Source: Rhodopirellula sp.
GTDB taxonomy: Bacteria > Planctomycetota > Planctomycetia > Pirellulales > Pirellulaceae
Reading direction: 5' to 3'
DNA length: 43,881 nucleotides
Assembly: GCA_002698965.1 (NCBI GenBank)
Contig: PAAT01000124.1
Span: 13,115-56,995, forward strand
In this document: positions 33,330-41,205 of the stretch, piece by piece
How the letters are laid out: each line of letters starts with the position of its first letter
How positions within the stretch are numbered: the first letter of the stretch is position 1
The notes under the pieces: model-generated
Seen by the model: the letters and a program-made list of their open reading frames with translations, nothing else
What the model was told of the DNA's origin: nothing
Database searches by the model: none
Position numbers and translations under genes: made by a program

Positions 33330-34232
33330 CTATTTTTTAGATTTTGGTTTTCTATTGTCTATAAACCAATCTTTGTAGTAATATCTTTTGTTTAAAATAT
33401 ACTCAAAGTATTTATCTACTTTTTCTTTCCAATTTTTATCAACGTTTGGATTAATAACACCTGATTTAGGGCTAGAAAACGTTTTATTAACCCATTCAAT
33501 GTTTTTATTATCGTATAATCTAGCGTTGATATGATGAAAAGATCCTTTATGTGTTAACTGCCAAACATCTATTGGTTCTATATCTTTACCAAGTATAGTC
33601 GCATATAAAGCACTTTCACTCACATGTGTTGTGTATACTTTCTTAGCTTTAACTAAAAAATGATATAAATCCATATCTCTATGTAATATAGCTTCTTCAC
33701 CAAATAAATCTTGTAGCTCACCAATAAACTGATGTTTAGTGATAGGATGTGGTTTAAACCATATGTTGTGTTTATATTTTTTTGATATTGCTATCATTTT
33801 ATTTAAACACACTATTTCTTTTAATTTATTAGATCCAGGTAAAACAACTAAATAATCTTTATAAGGATATTTTTTTGTATCTACCTTTCTTCTATTTTGA
33901 TATTTATTAGCTTGTTTTTCTTGAATATTTTTATTTAAATATCCAGCCCAATCTAAAACATCAATATCTTTATCATCATAAGCATCGTCTATCTGCTCAG
34001 TTCTAAACTTAAGATTCAAGGGTTGCATTATAAAACTAGTTCCATATGACGTATAACCCATGGTTTTAAAATAAGGCATTTCTTCTGCCATAACATCATA
34101 ACTAGTCTCTAAACCAGCTTCACTTGCTTTTCTAATTACATAACCCTCAACTTGTTCTAAGTCATCTAAGTTTGTATTTTTCTTTAATGGTCCTATTCTT
34201 CCGTCTAAAACCTTTTTATTAAACATTTCCAT
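33330..34232 (-). CDS. KpsC/S-like capsule (Kdo-type) glycosyltransferase
   Basis: A 300-residue protein with GT-B-type features. An N-terminal half without recognisable motifs is followed by YLVVLPGSNKLKEIVCLNKM, then NIWFKPHPITKH with the KPHP box at 160-163, then a DMDLYHFLVKAKKVYTT block and SESALYATILGKD at about 205-217. KPHP followed by [TV]..S[SE]..LYATILGK is the pattern of capsule polysaccharide enzymes of the KpsC/KpsS kind (beta-Kdo transferases) and, more loosely, of CDP-glycerol transferases. With kdsA at the window start it suggests Kdo-linked chemistry. The gene sits right after the 506-aa Thr-repeat gene, so glycosylation of that fibre is another possibility. Substrate is unknown. 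The C-terminus ends in a basic KPKSKK. MEM allows a start at M1 or M3. Confidence 0.65.
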   Translation of the reverse strand: MEMFNKKVLDGRIGPLKKNTNLDDLEQVEGYVIRKASEAGLETSYDVMAEEMPYFKTMGYTSYGTSFIMQPLNLKFRTEQIDDAYDDKDIDVLDWAGYLNKNIQEKQANKYQNRRKVDTKKYPYKDYLVVLPGSNKLKEIVCLNKMIAISKKYKHNIWFKPHPITKHQFIGELQDLFGEEAILHRDMDLYHFLVKAKKVYTTHVSESALYATILGKDIEPIDVWQLTHKGSFHHINARLYDNKNIEWVNKTFSSPKSGVINPNVDKNWKEKVDKYFEYILNKRYYYKDWFIDNRKPKSKK

Positions 34233-34283
34233 ATTATTAAATTTAATTCGTTATTATATATAGTTACACAATATCACTTATTT

Positions 34284-35804
34284 CTAAGCGCAATCGTTTA
34301 ACCCTTGAACAACACCAACACTACTCATAATTCTAATATATTTACTACCATCACCAACTCTATAATATCCAGCAGCTAGCCAATTACCACTACCGTCTTT
34401 AACAACATCTCCACCGACTGGAAGTATTCCACTACCATTGTGATAATATGTTTGATTAATTGTAGCACTACAAACAGATAAGAAGTTTTGTTGTGTTGAT
34501 GAATTAAAAGTTGATAACGCACCTCTATTTAAATAATCAACCATAGTAGACATATCTTTTCTTGTTGTATTATATCTAGACGTCATTGTCGTGGTGGTTG
34601 TATTCCAAGATGTAGTTGTGCTTTGACTAGTATTAAATGTTGTAGTTGTACTATGGTACGTATTATAAGTCGTAGTTGTGCTCTTACTAGTATTATAGGT
34701 TGTAGTAGTACTTCTTGTTGTAGCTGTAGCGTAAACAGTTGTTGTGTTAGTACTAGTTGACCAAGTTGTAGTAAAAGTTGTATTCGTTGTTTTACTTGTG
34801 TTATACGTAGTGGTAGTAGTGGTTGACTGTGACGTGTTAAATGTTGTAGTTGTTGACTGCGATGTATTAAACGTCGTGGTTGTGGTTTTTGTAGTATTAT
34901 ACGTAGTAGTCGTGCTAGTTGTGTGACTAGTGTTGTAAGTAGTTGTTGTACTTTTACTTGTATTATAAGTAGTCGTTGTATCTCTTGACGTAGCATATGT
35001 TGTTGTTGTGCTATGAGATGTACCATGACTTGTTTGCCACGTTGTAGTTGTTGTTGAACTAGTGTTAAACGTTGTAGTTGTACTTCTTTGCGTATTATAC
35101 GTAGTTGTTGTAGTAGTACTCTGACTAGTGTTAAACGTTGTGGTTGTCGTATGTGACGTATTATACGTGGTTGTTGTGTTATGAGACGTATAGTACGTAG
35201 TCTCAGTTGTATGAGACGTACTCTGACTCGTTTGCCAGGTTGTTGAAGTAGTATGACTAGTGGCTGTACTATGGCTTGTAGCATACGTTGTATTATACGT
35301 GGTTGTTGTACTCTTACTCGTACTCCAGGTTGTAGTTGTTGTATGACTTGTACTTTTATACGTATTGGAACTAGTTGACCAAGTTGTATTATACGTTGTA
35401 GTTGTACTATGAGATGTACTATGGTATGTATTATACGTTGTAGTAGTACTATGAGAAGTACCACGACTAGTCGCGTAAGTAGTATTATACGTTGTGGTAG
35501 TACTATGAGATGTAGAATGAGATGTATTATATACCGTAGTTGTACTATGCGACGTATTACGAGATGTACCAGTAGAATGACTAGTATTGTAAGTAGTAGT
35601 AGTATTGTGACTAGTATTATACGTAGTAGTTGTATTATGACTAGTATTCCATGACGTAGTTGTCGTGTGTGATGTATTATATGTTGTAGTGGTGTTTTTA
35701 CTAGTATTAAAATACGTTTGATAATACGAATCGTACGATGTAGCATGATATGTTTCTCTACTTGTTGCCCAAGCGGTAAACCATGTTGTAGTAGTATTAG
35801 GCAT
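34284..35804 (-). CDS. Thr/Ser-repeat fibre-like protein (506 aa)
   Basis: After an aromatic-rich head (residues 1-25, MPNTTTTWFTAWATSRETYH), residues about 25-405 are a near-continuous repeat with consensus T-T-T-T-[YFW]-[NAS]-T-[ST]-x-[ST], x being mostly His, Lys, Arg or Gln, period 10, with shorter inserts (SHSTSHST, YNTTYAT). Thr makes up roughly half of the region. A distinct C-terminal domain follows: NRGALSTFNSSTQQNFLSVC, then TYYHNGSGILPVGGDVV and AAGYYRVGDGSKYIRI, ending in LNDCA, similar to C-termini I recall on marine phage fibres. It is most likely a long thin fibre. The start overlaps the end of the methyltransferase-Hint gene by 8 bases. The uniform hydroxyl content and NTS sequons make it an attractive substrate for the adjacent glycosyltransferase. 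Confidence 0.75.
   Translation of the reverse strand: MPNTTTTWFTAWATSRETYHATSYDSYYQTYFNTSKNTTTTYNTSHTTTTSWNTSHNTTTTYNTSHNTTTTYNTSHSTGTSRNTSHSTTTVYNTSHSTSHSTTTTYNTTYATSRGTSHSTTTTYNTYHSTSHSTTTTYNTTWSTSSNTYKSTSHTTTTTWSTSKSTTTTYNTTYATSHSTATSHTTSTTWQTSQSTSHTTETTYYTSHNTTTTYNTSHTTTTTFNTSQSTTTTTTYNTQRSTTTTFNTSSTTTTTWQTSHGTSHSTTTTYATSRDTTTTYNTSKSTTTTYNTSHTTSTTTTYNTTKTTTTTFNTSQSTTTTFNTSQSTTTTTTYNTSKTTNTTFTTTWSTSTNTTTVYATATTRSTTTTYNTSKSTTTTYNTYHSTTTTFNTSQSTTTSWNTTTTTMTSRYNTTRKDMSTMVDYLNRGALSTFNSSTQQNFLSVCSATINQTYYHNGSGILPVGGDVVKDGSGNWLAAGYYRVGDGSKYIRIMSSVGVVQGLNDCA
34575..35770 (-). repeat. coding tandem decapeptide repeat, array 1
   Basis: About 1.2 kb of degenerate 30-bp repeats (10 codons each) with some 12-bp sub-units. 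Protein copies are nearly uniform while the codons for Thr, Ser, Tyr and Asn are shuffled. The array is continuous over about 380 residues of the 506-aa protein. Confidence 0.9.
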
Positions 35805-36834
35805 CTTTTCCTCCGTTTTTAATTAATATATCATTTACAAAATAATTGTCATCAGAATTTAATCTCACAACAGTATATATTGTTTCAGAGCTATCAAAGT
35901 TTAAATTTGTAATTTCAACCTCAGTATTATCTACTTTATATAGCTTATCACCAATAACTAATTCATTCATATTTTTTTCAATCCAAGATCCTTCTCTTTT
36001 AACTATCATTGGATGATTTCCAGTAACAACTAATAAACCGTTGTTTATATTATAAATACCTTTACACTTAACACCATATGATAACATACCTTTTTTAACC
36101 ACTAGACTAGGATTAGATGGATCTGCACACGTTAATACATCTTGATCAGCATCGAACTTATAAATATTTCTTGTTTCACTAGTAGATGTGTGTACGTTTG
36201 ATGAATCAACTATACCATATGTTTTTGCTTTTTGATTTAAAACTTTTAATGGCACAAAGTAATTTGTTCTATTATAATAAGTATTTTCAGGTACTGTTAA
36301 ACCTGTAACTTCTGTAAACGTTACATTATCCCAATAAAACTTCATAAACTCATCTGTTGTTCCACCACTAAAATTCCACCAGCTAACCTTACAATTATCT
36401 TTAGCTTTCTTTTGACAAAAACCGGCAAACTTAGGATGTAAATCATCATCAACATAAGTGTCCATTAATATTGCATCGTATTTTTCTGGTTCACTTAATA
36501 AATCAAACCATTTACCATTTACTACAGTTACATTTGGTTTATCAGCCGCCCACTCATTTAATTTAACTAGTACTTGAGGATGACATTCAACTATAGTGTG
36601 AGATGCTGGGTTTCTAGCTTGAACAGCTGTAGATAATATACCCATACCAAAACCACACTCTAAAACATGATCGCCAGAAGATACAGCAACCTCAGCCATT
36701 TTATTCATAATAGGTTGTTCCCAAGACATCATAACTTCTCGCACGTCATTCATCTCTGGGCAAAACCAGGTAATTTTATCATCTGCAAATGTTAATGTTG
36801 CGTTTAAGTATGAATCTCTAAATCTATGTGCCAT
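35797..36834 (-). CDS. GAMT/Rmt2-like methyltransferase fused to a C-terminal Hint domain
   Basis: Residues 1-200 are a class I SAM methyltransferase of the guanidinoacetate/arginine-methyltransferase type: SWEQPIMNKMAEVA, motif I HVLECGFGMGILSTA (56-70), IVECHPQVLVKLNEWA with the acidic post-II residue Glu83, WFDLLSEPEKYDAILMDTY with the DTY motif at 125-127. Residues about 215-345 are a Hint (hedgehog/intein) module: VKCKGIYNINNGLLVVTGNHP with the TGNHP box at 271-275, SWIEKNMNELVIGDKLY, and a final strand NYFVNDILIKN at 330-340. The end is IKNGGKDA, not the HN+C/S/T of a splicing intein, so it may only cleave or bind. It lies between two Thr-repeat genes, 11 bp after one and overlapping the other by 8 bp. 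Substrate unknown; fibre modification is the inference. I cannot tell guanidino from other acceptors. Confidence 0.78.
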   Translation of the reverse strand: MAHRFRDSYLNATLTFADDKITWFCPEMNDVREVMMSWEQPIMNKMAEVAVSSGDHVLECGFGMGILSTAVQARNPASHTIVECHPQVLVKLNEWAADKPNVTVVNGKWFDLLSEPEKYDAILMDTYVDDDLHPKFAGFCQKKAKDNCKVSWWNFSGGTTDEFMKFYWDNVTFTEVTGLTVPENTYYNRTNYFVPLKVLNQKAKTYGIVDSSNVHTSTSETRNIYKFDADQDVLTCADPSNPSLVVKKGMLSYGVKCKGIYNINNGLLVVTGNHPMIVKREGSWIEKNMNELVIGDKLYKVDNTEVEITNLNFDSSETIYTVVRLNSDDNYFVNDILIKNGGKDA

Positions 36835-36845
36835 AATTATTTAAT

Positions 36846-38150
36846 TTACATACAACCTCTAAAGCAGTCACCGCCACCGCCTCCACCACCAGCGGTAAAT
36901 GTTGTTCTACTTGTGTAGTTACCAGTGTTCCACATTGTTATTGTTGTACCAGTGTTTCTTGTGGTAAACGTATCAGTTTGATGACTTGTTGACCAAGTTG
37001 TAGTAGTTGTTCTATTAGTATTATAAGTTGTAGTAGTATTTTTACTTGTATAATATGTTGTACTTGTTGTATGACTAGTTGCATAAGAAGTCATTGTTGT
37101 ACGACTAGTATTATACGTTGTTGTTGTATTAAATGATGTGGTATAACTTGTAGTTGTTGATTTACTAGTGTTATACGTTGTATTATATGTTGTCGTCGTT
37201 GAATGAGAAGTACTATGATACGTGTTATAAGTTGTATTATAACTTGTTGTAGTACTGTGACTGGTAGCATATGTCGTGTTGTATGTTGTAGTTGTACTGT
37301 GAGACGTGCTACGTGTTGTATTCCATGAAGAAACATAATAAGTTGTATACGTAGTCGTTGTATTTGAACTAGTATTAAAAGTTGTTGTTGTGCTATGACT
37401 TGTACTGTGATATGTATTATACGTTGTAGTTGTATTATATGTCGTAGTAGTATTTCTACTAGTATTCCAATATGTGGTATACGTAGTAGTTGTATCATGC
37501 ATAGTATTATACGTTTCAGTAGTTGTTTTACTAGTAGCATACGTTGTTGTTGTATCTCTACTTGTTGCCCAGGTTGTAGTTGTATTAGTTGTATGACTAG
37601 TGGCATATGTAGTAGTCGTACTCTTACTAGTACTCCACGTGGTAGTCGTAGTTTGACTTGTGTTGTAATAAGTTGTATAACTAGTTGTAGTAGTGGTACT
37701 AGTGTTGTACGTTGTACTCGTTGTATGACTTGTTGCGTACACAGTAGTTGTATTTTTACTTGTATTATACGTTGTTGTAGTGTCAGTACTACGGCTAGTA
37801 TTATACGTGGTAGTAGTGTTTTTACTAGTCTCCCAAGTTGTTGTTGTGTCTCTAGTTGTGTTCCACGTAGTAGTGGTATTAGTTGTGTGACTAGTAGCGT
37901 ATGTTGTTGTTGTATTTTTACTAGTAGATTGACTAGTGTTGAATGTTGTCGTAGTTACTTTAGACGTATTAGTATTAAATGTAGTTGTAGTACTATGACT
38001 AGTATTATATGTCGTAGTAGTACTATGAGAAGTATTGTATGTTGTTGTAGTACTTTTAGATGTACTCCAAGTTGTAGTCGTTGATGTTGAAAACGATCCT
38101 GTCGTGTTCTTTAACCAGAAATCTTTTCTTGCAAATGGTATCCATTTCAT
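36846..38150 (-). CDS. Thr/Ser-repeat fibre-like protein (434 aa)
   Basis: Like the 506-aa protein: after MKWIPFARKDFWLKNTTGSF a repeat of consensus T-T-T-T-[YFW]-[NAS]-T-[ST]-x-[ST] covers about residues 20-410. Variation includes DTTTTWETSK and TSYNTTYNTYHSTSHS units. The C-terminus is different: SRTTFTAGGGGGGGDCFRGCM, a poly-Gly run of seven and a Cys pair, instead of the 100-residue domain of its sister. It could end in a disulfide-linked or lipid-free anchor, or a polymer end. It precedes the methyltransferase-Hint gene by 11 bp and follows the 332-aa fibre gene. Because the two repeat proteins share the repeat but not the ends, they may co-assemble, with one supplying the tip and one the base. 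Function is inference. Confidence 0.72.
   Translation of the reverse strand: MKWIPFARKDFWLKNTTGSFSTSTTTTWSTSKSTTTTYNTSHSTTTTYNTSHSTTTTFNTNTSKVTTTTFNTSQSTSKNTTTTYATSHTTNTTTTWNTTRDTTTTWETSKNTTTTYNTSRSTDTTTTYNTSKNTTTVYATSHTTSTTYNTSTTTTTSYTTYYNTSQTTTTTWSTSKSTTTTYATSHTTNTTTTWATSRDTTTTYATSKTTTETYNTMHDTTTTYTTYWNTSRNTTTTYNTTTTYNTYHSTSHSTTTTFNTSSNTTTTYTTYYVSSWNTTRSTSHSTTTTYNTTYATSHSTTTSYNTTYNTYHSTSHSTTTTYNTTYNTSKSTTTSYTTSFNTTTTYNTSRTTMTSYATSHTTSTTYYTSKNTTTTYNTNRTTTTTWSTSHQTDTFTTRNTGTTITMWNTGNYTSRTTFTAGGGGGGGDCFRGCM
36920..38090 (-). repeat. coding tandem decapeptide repeat, array 2
   Basis: About 1.2 kb of the same 30-bp (10-codon) repeat as array 1, with different local order of units and different codons. 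It covers about 390 residues of the 434-aa protein. The repeat sequence is again highly conserved in protein and scrambled at synonymous sites. Confidence 0.9.
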
Positions 38151-38161
38151 ACTTATTTATT

Positions 38162-39160
38162 TTATCCGAAGTTACCAACATAATTAACAAGTACTCTCCT
38201 ATTGCCAGCATCATCATCACTAATAACTAGATAAGAAAATAAAGATACAGCACTATTTGTTGTTACAAAGTTTACAGTTGCTGAATCAGGTGTTAGCATA
38301 TAACTAGGTAATGCAGCGAAAGCAACAGTACCAGAAGAAGCATTTACAATAACTATATTACCAGATTGACCAATATTTGCATCTGCAATAGTCATAGCTA
38401 TAGTATTGGTAGCAGCGTTAGCATTTATTATAAAATTATCATTTACACTTAAATTACAAGTATGCGTATTACTAGAGTGTGTTACTGTAGTGTAGGTTCT
38501 TTGTAAAGCTCCTCCAATTTTATGATTACCTGCGGTTTCAGTATGACCAGCACCATGAACTTTAAAGTTTAAATATGTCGAGCTTCCAGTTGAAGTTTTA
38601 AGCCAAATTGCAGCATCATTATGCGCATTTATTATAGTCATGTCCGCACCTTTATCCTCAATAGTACTAGCATATAATGTACTACCAACTGTTAAGTTAG
38701 CTGCAGTTTCTACATGACCATTAGCTGATTTTAATTGAAGTGCACCTGTAGTATTAGAACCTGGATATAAGTGAACTACTTCATTTTCATCCATAGACAT
38801 AACTCTAACATCATTCCACGTACCAATGCCAGGACCAGAACCATCAGCAGCAGTACCAAAGAAAATACCAGCAGAAGTAGAATCATTTTTTTCTGGAAAT
38901 AATCTTAAACTACTTATTTGATTACTATCTCCCCTAAAATGACCAACCTCTTTACCATCACACCCAAAATATATTTTTGTTGTATTTGCTTCACTTCCAG
39001 AATCAGCCCATAAGGATAAAGCTCCAGCAGTACTTGATGCTGTGAGATACGAATCAGCTCCCGTGTCTGTATCAGTGAAACGTAAAGTAGGTGCAGAACC
39101 CTTTAAAAGGAATTCATCTTGATGTGTTATGCCTCCAGCGGCATTCATATTTATAGGCAT
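38162..39160 (-). CDS. tail fibre protein (332 aa)
   Basis: A beta-rich, Asn/Thr/Gly/Asp-rich protein. N-terminus: MPINMNAAGGITHQDEFLLK, then LRFTDTDTGADSYLTASST, a pattern typical of triple-beta-helix phage fibre shafts ('trimeric' data-set of hydrophobic/polar alternation). The middle has TKIYFGCDGKEVGHFRGD and SMDENEVVHLYPGSNTTGAL blocks, and the C-terminal part reads NDNFIINANAATNTIAMTIA then SGNIVIVNASSGTVAFAALP, ending in RRVLVNYVGNFG. No catalytic motif. It is the fourth gene from the upstream end of the fibre block and likely makes part of the host-recognition apparatus with the 652-aa protein. A UUCG-type hairpin separates the two genes. Confidence 0.68.
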   Translation of the reverse strand: MPINMNAAGGITHQDEFLLKGSAPTLRFTDTDTGADSYLTASSTAGALSLWADSGSEANTTKIYFGCDGKEVGHFRGDSNQISSLRLFPEKNDSTSAGIFFGTAADGSGPGIGTWNDVRVMSMDENEVVHLYPGSNTTGALQLKSANGHVETAANLTVGSTLYASTIEDKGADMTIINAHNDAAIWLKTSTGSSTYLNFKVHGAGHTETAGNHKIGGALQRTYTTVTHSSNTHTCNLSVNDNFIINANAATNTIAMTIADANIGQSGNIVIVNASSGTVAFAALPSYMLTPDSATVNFVTTNSAVSLFSYLVISDDDAGNRRVLVNYVGNFG

Positions 39161-39185
39161 ATTATTATAGTTATATTAATACTGA

Positions 39186-39201
39186 CGGTACCGAAGTACC
39201 G
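39186..39201 (-). terminator. UUCG-loop hairpin after the 652-aa fibre gene
   Basis: In minus-strand RNA CGGTAC-UUCG-GTACCG, a 6-bp stem with a stable C(UUCG)G loop, 19 bp after the fibre stop. The following bases (TCAGTATTAATATAAC) give a weak U-tract only. It could attenuate transcription or protect the message end, like the stronger one after the capsid gene. The plus strand has a T-run after the stem, so it may act on transcripts from that side too. Confidence 0.5.
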
Positions 39202-39219
39202 CCGTATTTTTAATTATTA

Positions 39220-41178
39220 TTAAGATGCAGGATAAGTAGCTGTTACTGAGCTTGCGTTTTTGCAAGAAGTAACTGTTACAACTAAATCCTCACTTGGTAC
39301 TTCAGCAAAATGGAAAGTTAAGTGATCATCAGAAGCAGAACCATTATTATCCTTATGATACTCACAGATATAAACTTCTTTTGAAGTAAGTCCATGAACT
39401 TCAACAATAACATTTGGTGTATCAAGATCATGATCTATTAAAGCTTTTAACACTGTTGCATCCATTGCACTAACATCAATAGTTGATGTTACAGATCTAC
39501 CAGCTAAAGAAGCAGGTGTTACAAACTTAGAAGAGTTAGAACCCGCTTTTGTTTCAACAACTGAAGCAGCTGAGTCAGCAGTTGCACTAGTAGCTATGCC
39601 ATCTAGTTTATCATGATGAGTAGTACTCATTAAACCAGCAATACTACCAGTTGCTTCAGCAACAGTTATGTTTGTACCTGTTGATGATGCTATTGTTAAC
39701 GATCCAGTAGCTGTAGTTTGTGAAAGGTTTGTAGCAACGTTTACTTGTGCTCCAGCGGCTATACCATCTAATTTAGTTTTATCTCCATTTGCAAATGCAC
39801 CTTCTGATGGTTTAGGTTGTAACGTTGAAATTGTTACACCTTTAACACCAGCTAAATCTGTTAATTCAGAATCCATAAGTGCGCCAGCAGCAGTTACATT
39901 CGTAGTATCTGTTACATCAGCTGAAGCTTCAATACCATCTAGTTTTGAATGATCTGCCGATTCAAAAGGTACGGATGTTACACCACCAATTGTTAACGCA
40001 TCTGTTTCAAGTGTTCCATCAACATCAACATCACCTGATATATCACAGTTAACAAATATTGATGTTCCTGGTGCGTCTATTAAATGTGAAAATACAAATT
40101 TATCATTTGAAGCATTCCATGTTAAACTAGCATCGTTAGAAGCGTCTACCGCATCTTGAATAGTAAGACCAGCTCCATCTGCTGTTGAGCTAGTATCACC
40201 TGATCCTTTGTTTACCGTTATGTTTTTATCTTCAACCTCTAATGTTCCAACGTTAGCTGTTATTGTATCACCTGATACGGTTAAGTCTCCAGTTACTACT
40301 AAATCTTTACCTATTGTGACAACATCATCGGTATCACCAATTGTAACAGCGTTTGATGCAAAACCAGAACCTAAAGCTGTTTTTAAGTTTGCAACTGAAA
40401 CATTGTCAACGGCTGTGTTACCTGCAAGAGCAGTAGAACCTGATGTACCAAGTTGTAATGTAGTTACTGAACCACCTAGTGAAACAGCTGAACCATCAAC
40501 AGTTATCGAACTATTTGCAAGTTTAGCGTTTGCAATTGATCCTGCTAATTGTGCGTTTGTAATAGTACCGCTCAATGATGATGTAGGATAATTAGTTGCG
40601 TCTGATAAATCAAAAGCAGGAGTTGCATCACTACCACCTAATGATAAAGTAACGCCACCGTATGCTACTGATGAGTTAGATAATTTAGCGTTTCCAATTG
40701 AACCCGCTAATTTACTAGCAGCTATTGAACCAGCAAGTTGAGCGTTAGTAATTGTTCCAGTTAATGAAGACGTTGGATAACCTGTAGCGTCTTGTAGATC
40801 AAAAGCTGGTGTAGCGTCTGTTTCACCTAATGCTAAACTAACACCACCGTAAGATACAGTAGAGTTTGCTAGTTTAGAATTAGCGATTCCGCTTAGTCCT
40901 AATGTTATTGTTCCTGAACCCGTTATAGGAGAACCAGAATCTACGTCAATACCATCAGTGCCAGTTATTGCCACTGAGGTTACAGACCCACCCGATGTCC
41001 CTAAAGTTTGCCAAGAACCATTGTAAAATTTTAAAGAACCTGAGTCATAAATCAATTTACCCGCGGTGTTTCCAGCAGCTGTGGTATTCGAGTGATCTAC
41101 AACAAAGTCCTGTAGTTTATAGTCGTTTAAGGATATGTTTCCTTTAACGTCTAAATGATTTAAAAATGGTATTGCCAT
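39220..41178 (-). CDS. tail fibre shaft protein (652 aa) with 63-residue repeat
   Basis: A Thr/Ser/Gly/Asp/Asn-rich fibre protein. Head: MAIPFLNHLDVKGNISLNDY followed by LQDFVVDHSNTTAAGNTAG, a type found at the N-termini of phage fibre proteins. From about residue 100 there are phage-fibre repeats, with AFDLxDATxYPTSSLxGTIT and NAQLAGSIANAKLANSS units in two copies 63 residues apart. Further on are GTLEVEDKNITVNKGSGDTS, SADVTDTTNVTAAGALMDS and DGIAAGAQVNVATNLSQ fibre-shaft repeats of the kind seen in T7-like and marine phages. C-terminal part: VSAMDATVLKALIDHDLDTP then EVHGLTSKEVYICEYHKDN, a small globular domain. It is the main shaft, with the 115-aa product encoded just before it likely assisting attachment. 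Confidence 0.75.
   Translation of the reverse strand: MAIPFLNHLDVKGNISLNDYKLQDFVVDHSNTTAAGNTAGKLIYDSGSLKFYNGSWQTLGTSGGSVTSVAITGTDGIDVDSGSPITGSGTITLGLSGIANSKLANSTVSYGGVSLALGETDATPAFDLQDATGYPTSSLTGTITNAQLAGSIAASKLAGSIGNAKLSNSSVAYGGVTLSLGGSDATPAFDLSDATNYPTSSLSGTITNAQLAGSIANAKLANSSITVDGSAVSLGGSVTTLQLGTSGSTALAGNTAVDNVSVANLKTALGSGFASNAVTIGDTDDVVTIGKDLVVTGDLTVSGDTITANVGTLEVEDKNITVNKGSGDTSSTADGAGLTIQDAVDASNDASLTWNASNDKFVFSHLIDAPGTSIFVNCDISGDVDVDGTLETDALTIGGVTSVPFESADHSKLDGIEASADVTDTTNVTAAGALMDSELTDLAGVKGVTISTLQPKPSEGAFANGDKTKLDGIAAGAQVNVATNLSQTTATGSLTIASSTGTNITVAEATGSIAGLMSTTHHDKLDGIATSATADSAASVVETKAGSNSSKFVTPASLAGRSVTSTIDVSAMDATVLKALIDHDLDTPNVIVEVHGLTSKEVYICEYHKDNNGSASDDHLTFHFAEVPSEDLVVTVTSCKNASSVTATYPAS
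40506..40875 (-). repeat. two-copy 63-codon repeat in the fibre shaft
   Basis: AFDLQDATGYPTSSL (from 40806) and AFDLSDATNYPTSSL (from 40617) are 189 bp apart, and each is followed by GTITNAQLAGSIA-type segments. A partial third unit (YGGVSLALGETDATP) lies upstream. Copies differ at many third positions, so the duplication is not recent. Confidence 0.8.
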
Positions 41179-41205
41179 AGTTTTGTTGTTTTAAAGTTTA
41201 AGTTT

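Noticed and set aside
34583..35746. 387-residue open frame rich in Leu, Val, Ile and Arg on the minus strand
   Set aside because: It is a frame-shifted reading of the Thr-repeat gene; repeat DNA without stops in one frame stays open in others. It has no sensible start context and the composition follows from the repeat.
35797..36460. A splicing intein inside the methyltransferase gene
   Set aside because: The Hint part is at the C-terminus, ends in IKNGGKDA with no C-extein of the host enzyme, and the methyltransferase is whole before it.
37395..38084. 229-residue Cys/Ser/Ile-rich frame on the plus strand
   Set aside because: Antisense shadow of the 434-aa repeat gene; composition is an artefact of ACN/AGT codons read backwards.
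34575..38090. CRISPR-like array
   Set aside because: The period is 30 bp with no spacer/repeat distinction, units are degenerate, and the frame stays open with a strict peptide consensus; it is coding.
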